The notes: generated by a model not told the origin, from the sequence alone. DNA of 64,000 nucleotides from Patescibacterium sp964487795 (GCA_964487795.1 CAZASI010000002.1:1-64000); one strand, 5' to 3'; shown: positions 8,379 to 16,803, counted from the stretch's first letter. Numbers and translations: made by a program.

Positions 8379-8945
8379 ATGAAATTAATTTTTTTAAGAC
8401 ACGGACAAACTAACTACAATTTAAAAGATTTATGTAACGGCAAACCAAGCTCAAAAGTTCGGTTGACTTCCTTGGGGAAAGCTCAAGCCAATCAAGTGGC
8501 GTTACTTCTTAAAAAAGAACCAATTGAAGCTATATTTATTTCAAAATTATATCGTTCAGCTCAAACTGCTCAAATTGTGAATAGATATCACAAAGTACCG
8601 GTTTATAGTGATAAAAGACTCAACGATCGTTCTATGGGCATTTTTGAAGATAAGCCAGCTACCTTGTTTTATGAGTGGCGTGACAAGCACAAGAATCGAT
8701 GGACCTGTCGACCTAAGGGCGGAGAAAGCTATGAAGAAATGAAAAAACGTTTTGCTGCCTTTTTAAAAGACCTTAGTAAGAAAGATTTTAAAGAAGTGCT
8801 TATAGTATCTCATTTGCCCATTTTAAAGGTTGCTCGAGGATATTTTAAGGCTTTGAGTAATGAGAAAATGGATTCATTAACGGAAGCTCAGGTACCGAAT
8901 TGTCATATCATTCGCTTCAATTTAAAGAAAGCAAAAAAATCTTGA
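8379..8945 (+). CDS. Histidine phosphatase family protein (phosphoglycerate mutase-like)
   Basis: 188 aa. Starts MKLIFLRHGQTNYN, the branch-1 histidine-phosphatase signature with the catalytic His in RHG; second conserved blocks are SKLYRSAQTA, LNDRSMGIFEDK (in the place of the usual E-x-x-G-x-W/x-G region), PKGGESYEEM and VSHLPILK, which carries the second active-site His. Cytosolic; the substrate cannot be told (a phosphosugar, alpha-ribazole phosphate or a phosphoprotein are family options). A GTG 18 bp upstream is rejected as it lies inside the -10 region. Monocistronic; a second, different family member is at 33025. Confidence 0.85.
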   Translation: MKLIFLRHGQTNYNLKDLCNGKPSSKVRLTSLGKAQANQVALLLKKEPIEAIFISKLYRSAQTAQIVNRYHKVPVYSDKRLNDRSMGIFEDKPATLFYEWRDKHKNRWTCRPKGGESYEEMKKRFAAFLKDLSKKDFKEVLIVSHLPILKVARGYFKALSNEKMDSLTEAQVPNCHIIRFNLKKAKKS

Positions 8946-8972
8946 CAGATTCTGCGAGAGGAGTAGTATATA
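8942..8972 (+). promoter_or_regulatory. Possible promoter of the 145-aa gene
   Basis: TTGACA at 8942-8947 and TATATA at 8967-8972 with a 19-bp spacer, longer than ideal. It overlaps the stop of the preceding gene. Confidence 0.4.
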
Positions 8973-9048
8973 AAGAATCAGAAAATCTGTTTCTCTTTCT
9001 GGTACATTAAAAATCCCCAAAAACTAAATGCATTTAAAGGAGGAAAAA

Positions 9049-9486
9049 ATGCATAAACACTTCTGTAAAATTTGTAACACGCCTGCCCCAATGGGAGCAG
9101 TCACTAATCCAACAATCATTTTTATTGATGTAAGCGATTACTCAAATTCTTTGACCGTGCACTTTGATTGCATTGACAAAGAGATTGTTGGACAATGGAA
9201 CTCAATATCAGTCCCGCAAGTATTTCAAGGTACGCCAATCAAGTCGATTATTTCGACTCACTGTGGCAAGCCCGGGATTTATATTTCTCGTTCTGACTTT
9301 ACCGTTCTTGAAGAAGCATGGGAACAGGACGGAATTAAAGGAGTAACATTTAAAAAAGTGGTTGCTAATGTTCTTACGCAAAAAATATTAAGCGGAAGAC
9401 AACCAGGTAATACAGAAGCAGAAACGCCGATTATGTCGCGATTGGAGATTGGAGCAGAAATTGTTCCATTAGCCGCTAACGCATAA
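9049..9486 (+). CDS. Hypothetical protein with N-terminal Cys pair
   Basis: 145 aa, not recognised. The ATG at 9049 is chosen over one at 9028 because AAAGGAGG sits 6 nt before it, one of the best Shine-Dalgarno sites in the window. The protein opens MHKHFCKICNTPAP, a CxxC that could bind zinc with His/Cys further on (HFDCIDKE, STHCGKPG). No signal peptide or membrane helix; predicted cytosolic. It stands alone between its own possible promoter and terminator. The strong SD contrasts with the leaderless starts of the core genes and suggests a later acquisition. Confidence 0.6.
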   Translation: MHKHFCKICNTPAPMGAVTNPTIIFIDVSDYSNSLTVHFDCIDKEIVGQWNSISVPQVFQGTPIKSIISTHCGKPGIYISRSDFTVLEEAWEQDGIKGVTFKKVVANVLTQKILSGRQPGNTEAETPIMSRLEIGAEIVPLAANA

Positions 9487-9510
9487 TATGTTCTATCGGA
9501 TTTAATAAAG

Positions 9511-9543
9511 AGACTACTTGTATCTATTTCAGGTAGTCTTTTA
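9511..9543 (+). terminator. Rho-independent terminator
   Basis: AGACTACTTG / CAGGTAGTCT stem (one G-T pair), 9-nt loop, then TTTT. Confidence 0.8.
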
Positions 9544-9547
9544 AATT

Positions 9548-9556
9548 TGCTATACT
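9548..9556 (+). promoter_or_regulatory. Extended -10 of the NRAMP-related gene
   Basis: TGCTATACT, 22 nt before the ATG at 9579; the leader would be ~15 nt and shows no SD. Confidence 0.5.
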
Positions 9557-9578
9557 TAAAGCATTATTATTTCCATGT

Positions 9579-10958
9579 ATGCCCCGTAAGAACTATAAGA
9601 CTTTAGAGAAAATTGCCTCCGAGCCAGCAGTTTTGCTTGAAGAGGCGATAGATGAGATTGGAAAACTAGAAAAAAAAGTAATTAACAAGAAGCCGTTTAA
9701 ACGTGCCGAAGAGTATTGGGCTACGCTCGGCCCAGGTTTAACTACGGGTGCGTCTGACGATGATCCGTCCGGCATCGCGACTTATTCACAAACTGGTGCA
9801 ACATACGGTTTCCAACTGCTGTGGCTTTCTTGGTTCACCTTTCCTTTGATGTCTATTATCCAGGAAATGTGTGCCAGGCTCGGTTTGGTGACCGGACGCG
9901 GCTTAGCCGCTAATATCAGACATCATTATCCTCGTTGGATTTTATATAGTTCGGCATTCTTATTATTAGCTGCCAATTCTTTTAATATTGGAGCGGATTT
10001 GGGTGCTATGGCTAAAGGGGCACAACTAATATTCCCGCAAGCTAATTTTATAGTTTTAATCGTATTATTCGCCGGGCTGAGTCTCATACTGCAAATTTTT
10101 ACTACTTACGCTCGTTATGCAAAGTATTTAAAATATTTGGCATTGGTATTGTTTGCTTATATTCTATCTGCATTGCTCAGTCACCTTAATTGGAGTGAGG
10201 TTGTTTGGCATGCCATTATACCGAGTATTACTTTTTCCAAAGAACAAATTTTACTGATCTGTGCGATATTGGGAACGACTATTTCCCCGTATTTATTTTT
10301 TTGGCAGACTTCGCAAGAAGTTGAGGAGGAAAAGATGCACGGCGTTCATACTAATAAATATTGGCATCAGCATCCTGAGCCACAGCAGATTAAGCGTCTT
10401 AAAACTGATGTGTGGAGCGGAATGTTTTTTTCAAATATTGTTATGTTCTTTATCATTGCGGCTTGTGCCGGAACCTTGTTTGTGAGCGGGGGAGGGACGA
10501 TAACAACCGCTGCGGACGCGGCTATGGCTCTGAGACCCTTGGCGGGTGATAGTGCATTCTTCTTATTTGCCATCGGTATTATCGGGACCGGTATGCTCGC
10601 TATTCCCGTGTTAGCCGGTTCAGCTTCCTACGCAATTTCTGAGAGCTTTGGTTGGAAGGAAGGGCTGTATCGTAAGTTAAAAGAAGCGCGTGCTTTTTAC
10701 GGAGTTATTATTATTTCGATGCTTCTCGGAATTATTTTAAATTTTGTGGGCTTGGATCCTATTAAAACTTTGATTTACGCTGCCGTAGCCAACGGTATCA
10801 TTGCTCCGATTATTTTAGTCCTCATTGTTCGTATGAGCAGTAGTAAAAAGATAATGCAAGAGAATGTTAATCGTCCATGGATGACAAAACTGGGCTGGGT
10901 TGTTACGGGGATCATGATGATTTCAGGATTGGCGGCGATTGTCTCGATGTTTGTATAA
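9579..10958 (+). CDS. NRAMP-family-related metal transporter
   Basis: 459 aa with a basic ~45-residue cytosolic N-terminus and about 11 membrane helices. The first helix carries GPGLTTGASDDDPSGIATY: the canonical metal-binding DPGN of NRAMP is DPSG here. The sixth-helix region reads GTTISPYLFFWQTSQEVEE, replacing the usual A-x-x-MPH motif. These changes mark a divergent branch; NRAMP-related magnesium transporters also depart from these positions, so Mg2+ or another ion is possible in place of Mn2+/Fe2+. Inner-membrane, proton- or gradient-coupled uptake is the family role. Monocistronic. The family is sure, the substrate is not. Confidence 0.8.
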   Translation: MPRKNYKTLEKIASEPAVLLEEAIDEIGKLEKKVINKKPFKRAEEYWATLGPGLTTGASDDDPSGIATYSQTGATYGFQLLWLSWFTFPLMSIIQEMCARLGLVTGRGLAANIRHHYPRWILYSSAFLLLAANSFNIGADLGAMAKGAQLIFPQANFIVLIVLFAGLSLILQIFTTYARYAKYLKYLALVLFAYILSALLSHLNWSEVVWHAIIPSITFSKEQILLICAILGTTISPYLFFWQTSQEVEEEKMHGVHTNKYWHQHPEPQQIKRLKTDVWSGMFFSNIVMFFIIAACAGTLFVSGGGTITTAADAAMALRPLAGDSAFFLFAIGIIGTGMLAIPVLAGSASYAISESFGWKEGLYRKLKEARAFYGVIIISMLLGIILNFVGLDPIKTLIYAAVANGIIAPIILVLIVRMSSSKKIMQENVNRPWMTKLGWVVTGIMMISGLAAIVSMFV

Positions 10959-10969
10959 AATTAGTAACT

Positions 10970-11023
10970 AAAAAGACCTATTGCTTTATAAATTATAAAA
11001 TTTATTGGTTGAGCAATAGGTCT
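10970..11023 (-). terminator. Terminator of the 120-aa minus-strand gene
   Basis: Perfect 12-bp inverted repeat AGACCTATTGCT / AGCAATAGGTCT around a 26-nt A+T-rich loop. On the minus strand the stem runs into a T tract (TTTTTAG), so it serves the gene at 11025. Confidence 0.75.
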
Positions 11024-11024
11024 G

Positions 11025-11387
11025 TTAGTTAAGGGAAAGTTTTGTTATGAAAAATGTGCTTTTTTGGCAGGCCTCAAAATAATACTTTGAGACAAAGTCT
11101 TCAACGAAAGTTACATCGTCGAGTTTGAAGCAAATGTTATCATTTGCGGCATTGTCGGAGATAAGTTCTTCCGGAGCTATGAATTTTTGTAAATTAATTT
11201 CGTGAGCCAATTTCAGCTCAATGTAATTTTCAAGAAGATTCATTCTTGTTTCTTCTTCTTGAGTGAGCGTGCCAGTTTTTTCTTGATCCTGGAGCTCCTC
11301 TAGTTTGTCTAACATGTTCGTAAGCGGAACATGCTTGGCTTTTTCCGGGAGATCCTGGAAATTTTTGTATTTGTGGGTTAATGGCAT
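11025..11387 (-). CDS. Hypothetical small protein
   Basis: 120 aa, not recognised. Residues ~20-70 are charged and helical (LDKLEELQDQEKTGTLTQEE), the rest more hydrophobic with two Cys-free halves and one Cys near the end. No signal peptide or membrane helix. It has its own terminator and a possible 5' hairpin; no SD is seen before the ATG. Cytosolic location is inferred. Confidence 0.5.
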   Translation of the reverse strand: MPLTHKYKNFQDLPEKAKHVPLTNMLDKLEELQDQEKTGTLTQEEETRMNLLENYIELKLAHEINLQKFIAPEELISDNAANDNICFKLDDVTFVEDFVSKYYFEACQKSTFFITKLSLN

Positions 11388-11422
11388 GATATTAAGTTTT
11401 TAAAGTTCGTGGAAAAATTCTG

Positions 11423-11449
11423 TGATGGGGCCCCCGACGGGGGACATCA
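11423..11449 (-). other. GC-rich hairpin in the 5' region of the 120-aa gene
   Basis: TGATG ... CATCA outer arms enclose CCCCC-GAC-GGGGG, a compact G+C-rich stem in A+T-rich DNA, without a T tract on either side. A weak minus-strand promoter (TTGACA at 11487-11482, TAAACC 17 bp on) would place it in the mRNA leader. Role unknown. Confidence 0.4.
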
Positions 11450-11561
11450 GATATCTATGGTTTACCACTCTTAGACAGACTTGTCAATGTTGTTTTTGGC
11501 CCTAATCCATGATAGGATAAAAGCATCAAAAAGCCCATAAAATGGGCAAATATTATGACTA

Positions 11562-11590
11562 TTGACAGAATATGTCAAATATGATATAAT
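11562..11590 (+). promoter_or_regulatory. Perfect sigma70 consensus promoter
   Basis: TTGACA (11562-11567), 17-bp spacer, TATAAT (11585-11590). This is the only exact consensus pair noticed in the window, so the gene at 11627 is likely very highly expressed. Leader about 30 nt. Confidence 0.85.
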
Positions 11591-11626
11591 ATAAACATAT
11601 TTAAATTAACTAAGAAAATTAATTTT

Positions 11627-12205
11627 ATGAATAAAAACGAAATGATTACACCGGAAGTAGAAGTTAAAAAAGATACTACTGGTGTTGACGAGGCTCTTGA
11701 TGCCGGTATGGCCGAAGATCCACGTAATAAAGCTATCGAAGCTATTAAAAACATGGTGACTGATCCTAACAGCAACTTTAATCAAACCTATGAAAAGTTT
11801 GCTGCATTGACCCTTCACCGCGCTAAAGCAGAAGCTGCCATTGATGAAATGGTTGCTGACCCAAATAGTGCTTTTAACCAAAAGCGTGCTGCGATGGGAA
11901 ACATGGAAGCTGGTGCTTCTACTGAAGCTCAAGCAACTATGTCTATTGAAGACCAGGTTGCTATGGCAAAAGAATATGTTGCTCAGATTGAAGCTGATTT
12001 AGCAAAAGCCAAAGCTGATGCTGGTGGCGAAAGTGTTATGGCGGATGCCGTTGCGGGTGTTGAGATTCAAAAAGTCAAAGACATGGTAAACAACGGCTTA
12101 GACGCTATGATTGCTGAGATTCGTCCAACTGCCGAAAACCCTGACCCGTTGGTCAGTTCCAAAGCTGGCGTTTTGATTAACGATTTAGAAGCTTTGAAGA
12201 TGTAA
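11627..12205 (+). CDS. Hypothetical acidic helical protein with internal repeat, strongly expressed
   Basis: 192 aa, not recognised. Highly Ala/Glu/Lys/Met-rich and probably almost all helix. An internal repeat is visible: NMVTDPNSNFNQTYEK near residue 43 and EMVADPNSAFNQKRAA near residue 74. The next segment (IEDQVAMAKEYVAQIEADLAKAKAD) has coiled-coil character. No signal peptide or membrane helix. It is read from a perfect consensus promoter and ends at a strong terminator, so it may be an abundant cytosolic or nucleoid/structural protein; that is inference. Confidence 0.65.
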   Translation: MNKNEMITPEVEVKKDTTGVDEALDAGMAEDPRNKAIEAIKNMVTDPNSNFNQTYEKFAALTLHRAKAEAAIDEMVADPNSAFNQKRAAMGNMEAGASTEAQATMSIEDQVAMAKEYVAQIEADLAKAKADAGGESVMADAVAGVEIQKVKDMVNNGLDAMIAEIRPTAENPDPLVSSKAGVLINDLEALKM

Positions 12206-12220
12206 ACCATCTCGAATAAA

Positions 12221-12247
12221 AACAGCCCCTCTCGGGGCTGTTTTTTG
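12221..12247 (+). terminator. Rho-independent terminator
   Basis: AACAGCCCC-TCTC-GGGGCTGTT followed by TTTT. Confidence 0.9.
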
Positions 12248-12253
12248 TTTACA

Positions 12254-12282
12254 TTGACTTATGCCAATATTTTTGCTATGCT
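12254..12282 (+). promoter_or_regulatory. Promoter of the first DUF5663-like gene
   Basis: TTGACT, 17-bp spacer, TATGCT with an upstream TGC extension. Leader about 23 nt to the ATG at 12313. Confidence 0.65.
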
Positions 12283-12312
12283 AAGTGCAATACACTTTAT
12301 ATATCCATCCCT

Positions 12313-12585
12313 ATGCCTGATTACTCACCTGCGATTGACGCGCTCGTTGTGCGTTTGATGCGGGAGCAAGATCTTGATCCAACGGACGATGAAGCTAAAG
12401 AAGCTTTTAAGAGCGAAGCACTTGATAAGATAAACCGTTATATTATCAGTCGCATTCCCGACGAACGCTTGTCCGATTTTGAAGAACTGCTTGCCGAAAA
12501 CAATCCCGAGAAGATTTCCTATTTTTTAGAAGAGGTAATTGGTCGGGCCGACACAGCGATTGACGAAGCCCTTGTAAACTATTAA
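12313..12585 (+). CDS. DUF5663-like small acidic protein (copy 1)
   Basis: 90 aa, acidic and helical. It aligns along its length with the protein at 12847: both carry a K-x-x-x-x-DKINR motif (EALDKINRYIISRIPDERLSDFEELL here, split by a few residues from the next) followed by L-x-x-FEELL and a phenylalanine- or leucine-ended helix. Such small proteins occur in CPR genomes as DUF5663, recalled from memory. Function unknown. It forms an operon with the 54-aa gene 10 bp downstream. Confidence 0.6.
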   Translation: MPDYSPAIDALVVRLMREQDLDPTDDEAKEAFKSEALDKINRYIISRIPDERLSDFEELLAENNPEKISYFLEEVIGRADTAIDEALVNY

Positions 12586-12595
12586 ATTTTTACAT

Positions 12596-12760
12596 ATGCC
12601 AGAACCAAAACTTGAGGATTTTTTCCAAATTAGATCAGAGAAGAATGACTTATCTTATACAAGGGACAAGCTTGAGGCTGATGCTCTGAAACCTGAAACC
12701 AAAACAACCCTGCGCCTTGCAACAGAACTCTGGCTACAACAGTTGAACCAACAGCAATAA
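12596..12760 (+). CDS. Small hypothetical protein, 54 aa
   Basis: ATG at 12596, ten bases after the preceding stop, to TAA at 12758-12760. Charged and probably helical (RDKLEADALKPETKTTLRLA, then a Gln-rich end WLQQLNQQQ). Placement between a gene and a terminator in the same direction supports it as real; no homologue recognised. Confidence 0.5.
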   Translation: MPEPKLEDFFQIRSEKNDLSYTRDKLEADALKPETKTTLRLATELWLQQLNQQQ

Positions 12761-12771
12761 TATTTGATTAT

Positions 12772-12800
12772 AACCGACTCGCTTACGCGGGTCGGTTTTG
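12772..12800 (+). terminator. Rho-independent terminator
   Basis: ACCGACTCGC / GCGGGTCGGT stem with a TTAC loop, then TTTTG. Confidence 0.8.
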
Positions 12801-12802
12801 TA

Positions 12803-12832
12803 TTGTAGAAAATATTCGCCTTGTGCTATACT
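12803..12832 (+). promoter_or_regulatory. Promoter of the second DUF5663-like gene
   Basis: TTGTAG, 18-bp spacer, TATACT with TGC extension; the ATG at 12847 is 14 nt past the -10, so the leader is very short. Confidence 0.55.
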
Positions 12833-12846
12833 GTTGATGATTAGAT

Positions 12847-13155
12847 ATGGACGTATTAGCCAATCAACCAGAACTAGCCGGTTATTTTGCCGATTGCTTG
12901 ATCGAAGAAAAATATTCCTCAGATATTGACGAGGCCAGTTTAGAGACGGTCAAACAAGAGTATATTGATAAGATTAATCGTGAAATTAGTCAGGCTGTCT
13001 TCGATAATTTAACTGATGATCAGATGACACAGCTTGAAGAATTATTGGAAGAAGGCGATTCAGTCAGCGCGAGCGAATTTTTACAGGCGGCAATTCCTGA
13101 TTTGCGGCGTTTGATTGTAGAGCGATTGATCACCCTTAAAGAAGAAAATAATTAA
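12847..13155 (+). CDS. DUF5663-like small acidic protein (copy 2)
   Basis: 102 aa. Paralogue of the protein at 12313: YIDKINREISQAVFDNLTDD then QLEELLEEGD match its DKINRYIISRIPDERLSDFEELL region. Acidic, helical, no export signal. The copy pair within 550 bp points to a local duplication. Followed by a 53-aa gene. Function unknown. Confidence 0.6.
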   Translation: MDVLANQPELAGYFADCLIEEKYSSDIDEASLETVKQEYIDKINREISQAVFDNLTDDQMTQLEELLEEGDSVSASEFLQAAIPDLRRLIVERLITLKEENN

Positions 13156-13167
13156 TTTAATAAAACT

Positions 13168-13329
13168 ATGGGCCTTGAAAATAGTTTGTACGCGGAGCGT
13201 TCCCGCGGCGCCAATGAGCGCAATGAACAGCGCTTTTCAATGATTGCCGATGCGGCTTTTACCGGCGTCTTTAAGGACCATAAAGATATGCAGCATGCAC
13301 TGGATGAAATTTCAGACCAGATAATGTAA
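13168..13329 (+). CDS. Small hypothetical protein, 53 aa
   Basis: ATG at 13168 to TAA at 13327-13329, twelve bases after the preceding stop and directly before a terminator. Charged N-terminal half (YAERSRGANERNEQRF), then an alanine/aspartate helix. Same arrangement as the 54-aa gene after copy 1, although the two small proteins do not clearly match. Confidence 0.45.
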   Translation: MGLENSLYAERSRGANERNEQRFSMIADAAFTGVFKDHKDMQHALDEISDQIM

Positions 13330-13331
13330 AA

Positions 13332-13359
13332 AAACACCGCCCATACGGGCGGTGTTTTG
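13332..13359. terminator. Bidirectional terminator
   Basis: ACACCGCCC-ATAC-GGGCGGTGT with A tract before and T tract after; it serves the small-gene operon on the plus strand and metG on the minus strand. Confidence 0.9.
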
Positions 13360-15036
13360 TTATTGGTATTTTTCGTTAAAATTTTCTTTTTCTGGATCAG
13401 CTTCTATTCGTTTAAATAATGGCTCAGGATTTGTGATTTTTATTTTTTTGATTGATTCACGTAGCGATTCAGCCTCGGTCCAAGAATCAAAATGTAGACC
13501 GAGCATTGTTTCTAATTTATGAGCTGAATGTGGTGCAATTGGTTCTAGCATTACACGCAAGGCAAGGGCGATAAGCAAAGCGTTCGCCATAATTTGATTA
13601 TAGGCGCTTATATCTTCTTTTTTCTTCCACGGCGTTTCGTCAGATAAATATTTATTGCCAAAGCTTGATAAATCAAGAATTGCTTCTGCGTAATCTCTGA
13701 ACTTGCAATCTTCTAATAATAATTTGGTTTCGGCTAAGCTTAAATCAACTTTTTTAATGATCTCATCACTTGGTTTAAGTGAAGCAAAGTCCAGGTTTTC
13801 AGAAAGTTTAATAATTCTAAATAGGAAGTTTCCGAGATTGGCAATGACTAAATTATTGGTCTTAACGATAAAGTCAGCCCAGGTAAAGTCGCTGTCATGA
13901 TTCTCAGGCATGATTAAACATAAATACAAGCGAACTAAATCTAAACCGAAATCATCGGCGATTTTCTTCGGATTTAAAGTAACACCGCGGCTTTTTGAAA
14001 AACCCTCGTCACCTAGAGTCAAGAATTGGTTAATAGCGGGAACGTCAGGCAAATGAAGCTTTTCATCATAACCGTGCAACTGACCCGGCCAAAACAAGGT
14101 ATGAAATACTAAATTGTCTTTGCCCATAAAATAATAATGCCCGGCAGTATCGTTATACCAAAAATCTTTCCAGCTTTCATCGCCGTGTTCTCTTGAATAT
14201 TGAATCGAAGCGGACAGATAGCCAATAACCGCTTCAAACCACACATAAATTCTTTTATGCTCATGTCCTTCGATAATTTGATCAGGTTTCATCTTGTCTA
14301 CCGGAATAGCAACGCCCCAATCAAGGTCGCGAGTGATAGCACGGCTGTTAAGACCGCCTTTGAGCCAGCGCTCGGCCTCATTAAAAATCCAGGGACGCCA
14401 TTTTGCGCCATGTTCTTTGAGATACTTTTCCAAGAAAGCTTCGAGTTTTCCCCAGGCAAAAAAGTAATGCTGACTTTTTTTAATAATAACTGGAGTCTTT
14501 GTTAGTTTGCTTATTGGGTTTATCAGTTCTCCTTGAGCGAGGATTCTGTCACAACTGTCGCATTGATCTGATCGAGCTTCTGCAAAATTGCAGTGAGGGC
14601 AGGTGCCTTCAACATAGCGATCAGGTAAAAATTTATTTTCGGTTTCAGAGTAGTATTGATCGGAGGTGTCAGGATAAATGAGGCCTTTATTTAAAAGAGT
14701 GATAAAAACATCCTGAACTACTTCCGTATGGATTGGATTATCAGTTTTAGTATATAAATCGAAGCTTAAGCCGAGATCTCTAAACAGTTGCAGGTTTTTT
14801 GTGTGATACTCAGCAACGACTTCCGCGGGTTTTAATTTTCGTTTATCAGCTTCAAGCGCAATTGGAGTGCCGAAACAATCTGAACCCGAAACCATTAATA
14901 CATTATTCCCGATAAAGCGGTTAAAACGCGCAAATATATCAGACGGCAATAAATAACCGGCCAAATGACCTAAGTGAATATCGCCGTTGACGTAGGGCCA
15001 GGCAACTCCGATAAAGATGTTCTTTTTAGTGCTCAT
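13360..15036 (-). CDS. metG: Methionyl-tRNA synthetase
   Basis: 558 aa. Charges tRNA-Met, including the initiator, in the cytosol. The class I HIGH motif is HLGH (residues 21-24) in WPYVNGDIHLGH; KMSKS appears as GFSKSRG near residue 340. A zinc knuckle (CPHC ... CDSC) marks the MetG1-type connective peptide. The helical anticodon domain follows, but the C-terminal EMAP/tRNA-binding dimerisation domain of long MetG is absent. The start is fixed by an extended -10 box 6 nt before the ATG, so it has its own promoter despite lying 16 bp downstream of the ABC gene. Confidence 0.95.
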   Translation of the reverse strand: MSTKKNIFIGVAWPYVNGDIHLGHLAGYLLPSDIFARFNRFIGNNVLMVSGSDCFGTPIALEADKRKLKPAEVVAEYHTKNLQLFRDLGLSFDLYTKTDNPIHTEVVQDVFITLLNKGLIYPDTSDQYYSETENKFLPDRYVEGTCPHCNFAEARSDQCDSCDRILAQGELINPISKLTKTPVIIKKSQHYFFAWGKLEAFLEKYLKEHGAKWRPWIFNEAERWLKGGLNSRAITRDLDWGVAIPVDKMKPDQIIEGHEHKRIYVWFEAVIGYLSASIQYSREHGDESWKDFWYNDTAGHYYFMGKDNLVFHTLFWPGQLHGYDEKLHLPDVPAINQFLTLGDEGFSKSRGVTLNPKKIADDFGLDLVRLYLCLIMPENHDSDFTWADFIVKTNNLVIANLGNFLFRIIKLSENLDFASLKPSDEIIKKVDLSLAETKLLLEDCKFRDYAEAILDLSSFGNKYLSDETPWKKKEDISAYNQIMANALLIALALRVMLEPIAPHSAHKLETMLGLHFDSWTEAESLRESIKKIKITNPEPLFKRIEADPEKENFNEKYQ

Positions 15037-15042
15037 ACAATT

Positions 15043-15051
15043 AGTATATCA
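15043..15051 (-). promoter_or_regulatory. Extended -10 of metG (leaderless)
   Basis: Minus strand TGATATACT ends 6 nt before the metG ATG, overlapping the stop region of the upstream ABC gene. Transcription would start at or next to the A of ATG. Confidence 0.6.
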
Positions 15052-16803
15052 TTATTCTTCGCCTTTTTGCTGACGCCACAAAGCCGCGTATAAGCCCTTT
15101 TCCTCAAGGAGGCTTTCATGAGGTCCTTGTTCCGAAATGAGGCCTTTTTCTAAGACATAGATGCGATCAGAGTGCATAATCGTTGAAAGGCGGTGAGCGA
15201 TCAGTATTGTAATTAAATGAGGCTTAGCTTTGCTGATGGCTTTAATGGTTTCAGTTATTTCGTGTTCAGTAATAGAGTCAAGACTTGAAGTAGCCTCATC
15301 AAAAATAATTAAATCAGGTTGACGAAGTAGCGCTCGAGCAATAGCAAGGCGTTGCTTTTCTCCGCCAGATAATTTAAGTCCGCCTTCACCAATGCGCGTG
15401 TTTAGACCTTCGCTTCCGCGGGAAATAATCGCAATAGCAGCAGATTGTTCAAGCGCTTCTAAGCATTGGGCGTCGCTGGCGTTCGGTTTTACAAATAAAA
15501 GATTGTCTTTAATAGTTCCGGCAAAAAGCTGTGTGTCTTGCGAGACATAGGAAATCTTTTGTTTAAAGGTTTCGGGTTTTAGGTGTGACAAATCAATATC
15601 GTTAACAGAAATTCGTCCGCTGGTCGGCTGATACAAGCCTAAGATCAGTTTAATCAAACTGGTTTTTCCTGCGCCACTTGGTCCGACAAAGGCAACTGTT
15701 TCTCCCGGCTTGATTGTCAAATTAATTTTATCAAGAGCCGGACGATTGGCATCACCATAACTAAAGCCAACATTTTCAAAACTCAAATCAGTTACTGAAG
15801 AGATTTCTTTGGTACGATGCGTTGTGTCTTCCGGTTTCATATTAAGAATCTCATCCAAGGTTTCATTACTGGCCTTAGCCTCCTGATATTGCGAAGCAAC
15901 ATTACTTAATTCATACAGTGGGTTGAAGATAAAGAAGGAGTAGAATAACAAACTGAAGAATTGTCCAAGTGTTACTACATTATTAAAAATAAGCCAGAGC
16001 AAGAGCAATAAGATACTGGAGCGGCAGAAATTAATTAAAGTTCCTTGTACAAAGCTCAAGGTTCTAATTAATTTAATCTTTTTTAATTCAAGACCTAAGA
16101 TTTCATTATTTACAATATTCAAGCGTTCGGTTTCCTGCGCTTCCAGTCCAAGACTTTTAACTAATTCAACGTTACGCAAAGTTTCGGTAGTCGAACCAGC
16201 TAAGGCACCCATACGTACTACAATATCTTTTTGTGCTTGTTTGATTTTTTTACTGATGTAAAAAGTAAGACCGCCGACAATAGGCAGAAGCGCTAAAAAT
16301 GCCAAGAAGATTGACCAGTGAATTGTAAACGAGTAAATCAAAACAAAGAGTAGGCCAATCATCGCGACAAAGACAATGTTGATAGCGCTTGTAATAATCG
16401 TTTGCGTATCTATTCTGGCTTTCTGTAATTTTTGAAGAATTTCTCCTGACTTTTGATCTTCAAAAACAAAGTAGGGAAGAGAAAACGCGTGGGTAACGCC
16501 GCGGGCATACAGGGAGGCACCTAAATTTTGTGTGACAAAGTTAACAAAATAATCTTGAAAGTTTTTAGCTATACGTGAAACTAAAGCAACGCCGACTGAA
16601 GCAAGAAGCAAAAGAGTCACACCCTTTAAGAAGTTGGCTTGAGTAAAGTCATTAATACGACCCGCATAATTATCAATCAAGAGTCGAAAAATTTGCGGAT
16701 CCAATAAAGAAAAGACTTGGTTGATGGTCGCAAGTCCGAGAATGAGAATTAATTTCTTTTTGTAGCGTTTAAGATATTGGAGGATTAATTTCATAGAATT
16801 CAT
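15052..16803 (-). CDS. ABC transporter, fused permease and ATPase (exporter type)
   Basis: 583 aa half-transporter: six-helix membrane domain (~1-310) then a nucleotide-binding domain with Walker A GPSGAGKTS (~370), signature LSGGEKQRLAIARALL, Walker B LIIFDEATSSLD and switch IAHRLSTI. This is the MsbA/LmrA-type layout; it should act as a dimer. Substrate unknown: lipids, peptides or drugs are possible. The start at 16803 is kept, although an ATG three codons later is equally plausible. No partner gene is adjacent, which suits a homodimer. Confidence 0.9.
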   Translation of the reverse strand: MNSMKLILQYLKRYKKKLILILGLATINQVFSLLDPQIFRLLIDNYAGRINDFTQANFLKGVTLLLLASVGVALVSRIAKNFQDYFVNFVTQNLGASLYARGVTHAFSLPYFVFEDQKSGEILQKLQKARIDTQTIITSAINIVFVAMIGLLFVLIYSFTIHWSIFLAFLALLPIVGGLTFYISKKIKQAQKDIVVRMGALAGSTTETLRNVELVKSLGLEAQETERLNIVNNEILGLELKKIKLIRTLSFVQGTLINFCRSSILLLLLWLIFNNVVTLGQFFSLLFYSFFIFNPLYELSNVASQYQEAKASNETLDEILNMKPEDTTHRTKEISSVTDLSFENVGFSYGDANRPALDKINLTIKPGETVAFVGPSGAGKTSLIKLILGLYQPTSGRISVNDIDLSHLKPETFKQKISYVSQDTQLFAGTIKDNLLFVKPNASDAQCLEALEQSAAIAIISRGSEGLNTRIGEGGLKLSGGEKQRLAIARALLRQPDLIIFDEATSSLDSITEHEITETIKAISKAKPHLITILIAHRLSTIMHSDRIYVLEKGLISEQGPHESLLEEKGLYAALWRQQKGEE

